Part shown: positions 59,202 through 64,000 of the stretch, piece after piece
How positions within the stretch are numbered: position 1 is the stretch's first letter
How the letters are laid out: each line of letters opens with the position of its first letter
Source: Cerrena zonata
Taxonomy: Eukaryota > Basidiomycota > Agaricomycetes > Polyporales > Cerrenaceae
Length of the DNA: 64,000 nucleotides
Assembly: GCA_038087015.1 (NCBI GenBank)
Contig: JASBNA010000059.1
Location: forward strand, 124,001-188,000
Direction: 5' to 3'
The notes under the pieces: generated by a model
Database searches by the model: none
What the model saw: only the letters and a program-made list of their open reading frames with translations
Told to the model about the DNA's origin: nothing
Position numbers and translations under genes: made by a program

Positions 59202-59592
59202 TAAAGTTTTATGAGTCCTCTGTTACCTGTACTCTTGATACGTTCAATTAATGATGTACCTATATTTCTCATTTATTGGTTCTCTACGGCTGTATGCCCT
59301 CGAACTTGTGTAAGGTGCTATTATTGGGGGGACCGGGAAGTTTTCGCCTCGGGATAACTTGGCGCTCAGCGCTCAACTCCTTGTAGTCATGTCTCAACTC
59401 GAAGTTGACACCTTGAACGACATCCGCCACGTCTCCTTTCGTAGTTCGTGCTATCATACTGCTTCCACAACACCGAGTGTCTGTTATAAACTAAAGCTTG
59501 CTAGAGCCCGTAATCTTCTGTTTCTCTGTCACTAAATTGCTTCCCTGGTAAACACGACTTCACGATTTGGTATTGCACATATTGAGACTTCA
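59202..59592. other. Intergenic region, 3' end of HNH duplication unit and PQ-loop promoter
   Basis: The first ~100 bp resemble the region 3' of HNH copy 1. The rest holds no coding signal. Confidence 0.45.
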
Positions 59593-60702
59593 ATGATACC
59601 ACAATGGCTGTCCACACTGGCTTCGATCGGAATGGCTGTGGGTCCCCCTCTTGTATATGCCGACCAGACGTATTCTATCTTACGCAAGAAGTACGCCATA
59701 CACTACGCTGGCTACCATTTGAGTTCTAAGTTCCTGTTCATAGAGATGCTACTGGCTTCTCTCGTGACGTTTGCGCTATCTTGTGAGTCAATATATCTTT
59801 GTCTCCATCTATATAGCCAACATCAAGTTATGTAGATTACTAGCGAACATCACCAGATGTTTCTTTTGGCTCGGAAACCATTTCGAATTCGCATTGTTAT
59901 TCCAGTCATTATTCATGATAGTCGCACAGGTATGTCGTCAGCTTCGCAAGATTATCTCTGATTTTGAACTCTTCCATTAGTTGACACTATTATACATTTG
60001 CATATTATATCGACCTCGGCATAGCTCTGACGGTGTGGGCGCGTCTGCACGACCACTGTCCTTCTGGCAATGGCAGAATTTCTCCCAATATGTCGAATTC
60101 TTGGCTGGGTTCATGTAGGTGACCGTCATGCTTGCCTCCCTCCATACGTTGACAACTGTATCTAGTCTCTGTCAAGCCATCTTGTATCTTGTTTTCGGAC
60201 AGTCCGACATTTATATTTCAATACTTGGGTTCGTTGCTCTTGGCCTTGAAAGCACGTTACCTATTCCTCAGCTCGTCAGGTACGGGTATAGTTCTTGCCT
60301 TTAAGATTTGTGTCTGATATTTTGAATCTACACAGCAACTATAAGCAGAAATCGTTGTATGGCTTCCGAATGTCCACACTATTGGGCTGGTTTGGTGGTG
60401 ACAGCTACAAGTACGTATTCAGAACCGTTTCGTTCGGATGATTGTAGCTCACGAATGGTTTCAGAGCTGTGTATTTTTTCCTACAAGAATCACCATTGCC
60501 GTTCAAGGTCTGCGCCATATTTCAGCTCTCTATTGATTGCGGTACGTTTTTCCCTGTATGAATTCGCTAGTGTTTCATCACCCTGAACTGTGAGTGTATA
60601 GTAATTGTTGCCCAACGAATATACTACGGAAATGCCCCGCCTGCGGCAGCGTTGATGGCGGACGACGATTTGGAGCAGGCGCTTGCATTAGCAGAAGAGT
60701 AG
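59593..60702 (+). CDS. PQ-loop repeat membrane protein (PQLC1/SLC66A2-like)
   Basis: Seven-helix protein of the PQ-loop family. Relatives export amino acids from lysosomes or vacuoles or act at Golgi/endosome membranes. Start ATG 59593 (MIPQWLSTLASIGMAVGPPL). Exon 1 ends 59690, exon 2 is only 39 nt (59744-59782), exon 3 begins 59836; the joins give SILRKKDATGFSRDVCAILL followed by LANITRCFFWLGNHFEFALL. The first PQ motif is GPPLVYADQ, near residue 20. The second, at residue about 200, is ESTLPIPQLV-SNYKQKSLYG. Other segments: FQSLFMIVAQ, LCQAILYLVFG, SILGFVALGL. The C-terminus is short and acidic (ADDDLEQALALAEE), stop 60700-60702. Function is inferred by family; specific substrate unknown. 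Confidence 0.9.
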
Positions 60703-60984
60703 GGTAGTTGCATTTATTATTTGTGTATGGCCTCGGGCACGTTGTAGAGTATTTTATGGGCTACAATGGATTACCGTACATGCAGATTGTACTGTACCTC
60801 ACTGTGAACGCAAGTACTGGTGGGTTGAGGGGAAAGTGGACGATCTATGTGATGGAGCGAGACGCCGGTGTTGCCAGTGAGTTTGTGAGCGCCCGACACG
60901 GCATAGCACTTCTCTAATTCCTACTTGTACCTACGTGGTTTTCGACGACGACGGGCTCGACGTGTTTTCTTCCCTTCTACCATC
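60703..60984 (+). promoter_or_regulatory. Region upstream of clathrin heavy chain
   Basis: 282 bp between the PQ-loop stop and the clathrin ATG. The stretch before the ATG is C/T-rich (ttttcttcccttctaccatc), typical of highly expressed fungal genes. No separate gene. Confidence 0.45.
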
Positions 60985-63900
60985 ATGGACTACTCAAAAC
61001 CCATTTCGTTCTGTGAACACCTCCAGCTCTCTAGCTTGGGTGTCCAACCCGCGTCCATTTCATTCCAGGCAAGTGCATTCGTCATACCCTGGTGCTTGAC
61101 GTGTTTACATGGAATGTATGCTATAGACACTCACACTCGAGTCGGACCACTATATCTGTATAAGAGAGAAACAGAATGACAAGGATCAAGTCATTATTGT
61201 CGACCTCGCCGACGCCAACAATGTCATGCGCAGACCCATTACTGCTGACTCTGCCCTCATGCACCCGCACAAGAAGATCCTTGCCTTGAAGTGTACGTAC
61301 CTGTAGCTTTATCTTACCTCACACACACTAACTCTGGAGTATAGCACAACGAACAATCCAAATCTTCAACCTCGAAGCAAAGTCGAAGATCAAGTCGCAC
61401 CTCAACGACTCGGAAATTGTCTTCTGGAAGTGGATTTCAGATACGACCATTGGCATCGTCACCGAAACGTCAGTATACCACTGGTCAGCAGCCGACAGCA
61501 CCTCGCCTCCACAGAAGATCTTCGACCGTCATCCAACCCTTGTTGGTGCTCAAATCATCAACTACCGCAGCAGCGCCGACGAGAAATGGCTGGTGCTTAT
61601 TGGTATCTCCGGCAACACAACTAACCCGTCTGCGTTCAAAGTAAAGGGTGCTATGCAACTTTACAGTAGGGATAGGGGTGTTTCCCAACCGATTGAAGGC
61701 CATGCCGCTGCGTTTGCTGAGGTCAAGTTGGATGGTCACCAGAACAAGACCAAGTTGTTCACGTTCGCGGTTCGAACCGCGACTGGTGCTAAGGTGCATT
61801 GTCAATTGTATTTGTGTATTCAAACTATCTACTAATTAATTTGCGATAGCTACACATTGTTGAGATCGACCACACGGCCCCGGACCCGCCATTCTCGAAG
61901 AAAGCTGTTGACGTTTACTTCCCTCCCGAAGCTAACAACGATTTCCCTGTCGCAATGCAAGTTTCGAAGAAGCACGGAATCGTCTATCTCGTTACGAAGT
62001 ATGGCTTCATCCACCTTTACGACTTGGAATCCGGCACTTGCATCTACATGAACCGAATTTCCGGAGAAACCATCTTCGTAACTGCGGAACACGAAGCATC
62101 GAACGGTATGATTGGTGTTAACAAGAAGGGTCAGGTTCTGAGTGTCAGCGTGGACGAGCAGACACTCATTCCATACATCCTCAACACCCTCAATAATACG
62201 GAACTCGCATTTAAGCTTGCGAGCAGGGGTAACCTTCCCGGCGCTGATGATCTCTACGTCAAGCAATACCAACAACTCTTCCAGAGCGGTCAGTTCAGCG
62301 AGGCCGCCAAGATTGCTGCTAACTCCCCCAGGGGTATTCTGCGAACTGCCCAGGTCATCGAGTCGTTCAAGCAGGCACCTGCACCACCCGGTGGTCTTTC
62401 ACCTATTCTCCAGTACTTCGGTATCTTGCTTGAGAAGGGAGAACTCAACCACCTGGAGTCTCTTGAACTTGCACGGCCCGTATTGCAGCAGGGCAGGAAG
62501 CAGCTTCTTGAGAAGTGGCTGAAGGAGAACAAGGTTGGTTATACTGTCTCGATCGTTGGAATTGTACTAATATTGAAATTAGCTTACATGCAGCGAGGAA
62601 CTTGGTGACGTTGTCCGTGTTCATGATATGACACTCGCTCTCAGCATCTACCTCCGCGCCAACGTTCCTAACAAGGTCATCGCTTGTTTCGCTGAGACTG
62701 GTCAAACAGACAAGATCGTGTTGTACGCCAAGAAAGTCGGCTACACTCCTGACTACGTTAGCTTGCTGCAGCACGTTATGCGAACAAGCCCCGAGAAGGG
62801 TGCTGAATTTGCTGCGCAACTTGTTAACGACGAGGGTGGTGCTATGGTGGATGTTGAGAGGGTGGTCGATATCTTCATGTCACAAAACATGATTCAACCG
62901 GCCACTTCTTTCTTGCTCGACGCGCTCAAGGAGAACAAGCCTGAGCAGGGTCATTTGCAAACACGTTTGTTGGAGATGAACCTCGTTCATGCTCCTCAGG
63001 TCGCTGATGCCATTCTTGGCAATGAGATGTTTACTCACTACGATCGTCCACGAGTCGCTAACCTTTGTGAGAAGGCCGGTTTGCTCCAACGAGTGAGCTA
63101 TTTTATTATTATGTCATTTAAATATACACTAAACTCTTCGCTTTAGGCTCTTGAACACTATGAGGACTTGGCTGACATTAAGCGTGTGGTCGTCCACACT
63201 ACCATGTTCCAGGCGGACGTACGTGGATTATACCTGATATGAACTACCTTCACTAATATCACCCATAGTGGATCGTCAACTACTTCAGTCGATTGACAAC
63301 CGAACAATCGTTTGCTTGTATGAACGAAATGCTCAAGGTCAATATCCGTCAAAACCTCCAGATTGTGATCCAAATTGCCACCAAGTACTCTGACATTCTT
63401 GGTCCCGTTAAACTGATCGAGATGTTCGAATCCTTCAAGACCTTTGAGGGTCTCTACTACTACCTCGGTTCTATCGTCAACCTCAGCCAGGACCCTGAAG
63501 TCCACTTCAAGTACATCCAAGCTGCCGTCCGTACTGGTCAAATCCGCGAAGTCGAACGTATCTGTCGTGAGAGCAACCACTACAATCCCGAGAAGGTCAA
63601 GAACTTCCTCAAGGAGGCTAAGCTGTCAGACCAGCTTCCTCTCATCATTGTCTGCGACCGATTCGACTTTGTTCACGATCTGGTGCTTTATCTCTACCAG
63701 AATGGTTTGACCAGCTTCATCGAAGTCTATGTTCAGCGGGTCAACTCTTCCAGAACTCCTCAAGTTATGGGTGGTTTACTTGATGTCGACTGTGATGAGA
63801 CTACTATCAAGTCTCTCTTGGCTTCCGTTCCCGGAAACTTCTCGATTGATGAACTTGTCCATGAGGTTGAGACTCGTAACAGGTTGAAGTTGATTTTGCC

Positions 63901-64000
63901 TTGGTTGGAAACTCGCGTCCAACAGGGCAGTCAAGACCCCGCTGTGTACAACGCTTTGGCCAAGATTTACATCGATAGTAACAGCAACCCCGAGCAGTTC
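60985..64000 (+). CDS. CHC1: Clathrin heavy chain, 3'-partial
   Basis: Structural subunit of clathrin triskelia for endocytosis and Golgi-endosome transport. The start is ATG 60985 ([20 protein letters not shown], then QPASISFQ), matching the conserved N-terminus of the beta-propeller. Propeller markers include [60 protein letters not shown] and [20 protein letters not shown]. The linker and CHC repeats follow ([100 protein letters not shown]). The frame stays open to base 64000 inside the CHCR solenoid, about 930 of ~1680 residues. The first intron (61069-61126) has a GC donor, CAG/GCAAGT. Other introns are about 50-60 nt with normal signals. Confidence 0.96.

Noticed and set aside
1..64000. 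Biosynthetic or defence gene cluster
   Set aside because: Neighbouring genes belong to unrelated housekeeping processes with alternating strands; no core synthase, toxin or immune-receptor type gene was seen.

Overview
The window looks like nuclear DNA of a filamentous basidiomycete, probably an agaricomycete. Conserved eukaryotic genes are broken by many 50-60 nt introns with gtrngt donors and ctnac-type branch points. F-box and HNH proteins are expanded as in mushroom-forming fungi, and a Ty3/gypsy chromovirus is present. The species cannot be named from sequence alone.

Layout. 0-4.6 kb: the 3' part of an acidic, unrecognised multi-exon gene with two unusually long introns. 5.9-7.0 kb: an Ecl1-type zinc-ribbon protein. 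7.0-16.9 kb: a gene-poor stretch with one weak spliced candidate at 14.6 kb. 16.9-27.8 kb: housekeeping genes for SmB (splicing), a nitronate monooxygenase-like flavoprotein, pyruvate carboxylase and the Golgi GDP-mannose transporter. 29.1-37.2 kb: an accessory block with a small unrecognised spliced gene, two F-box proteins and a C2H2 zinc-finger protein. 39.3-49.4 kb: a compact cluster of a STK32/YANK-type kinase, guanylate kinase, a mitochondrial coiled-coil membrane protein, MAK16, a YEA4-type nucleotide-sugar transporter and NUP35/NUP53. Three divergent pairs in it share promoters of about 300-445 bp. 49.8-59.2 kb: a tandem duplication of an HNH-nuclease-like gene. Copy 1 is a pseudogene with several lesions. 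Copy 2 keeps a complete 373-codon reading frame although a 5.5 kb antisense Ty3/gypsy chromovirus sits inside its second intron. That element has intact gag and pol but only one LTR. 59.6-60.7 kb: a PQ-loop membrane protein. 61.0 kb to the end: the clathrin heavy chain, cut by the window edge.

The genes do not form a pathway or biosynthetic cluster. Several serve the secretory and endomembrane system (GDP-mannose and UDP-GlcNAc-type transporters, PQ-loop protein, clathrin), others RNA or ribosome biogenesis (SmB, MAK16) and nucleotide or carbon metabolism (guanylate kinase, pyruvate carboxylase). No rRNA, canonical tRNA or CRISPR array was seen. The strongest observations are the intronic single-LTR retroelement in the HNH duplicate, two GC-AG introns (one splitting the biotin-lysine motif of pyruvate carboxylase), and a start codon alone on its own exon in SmB.
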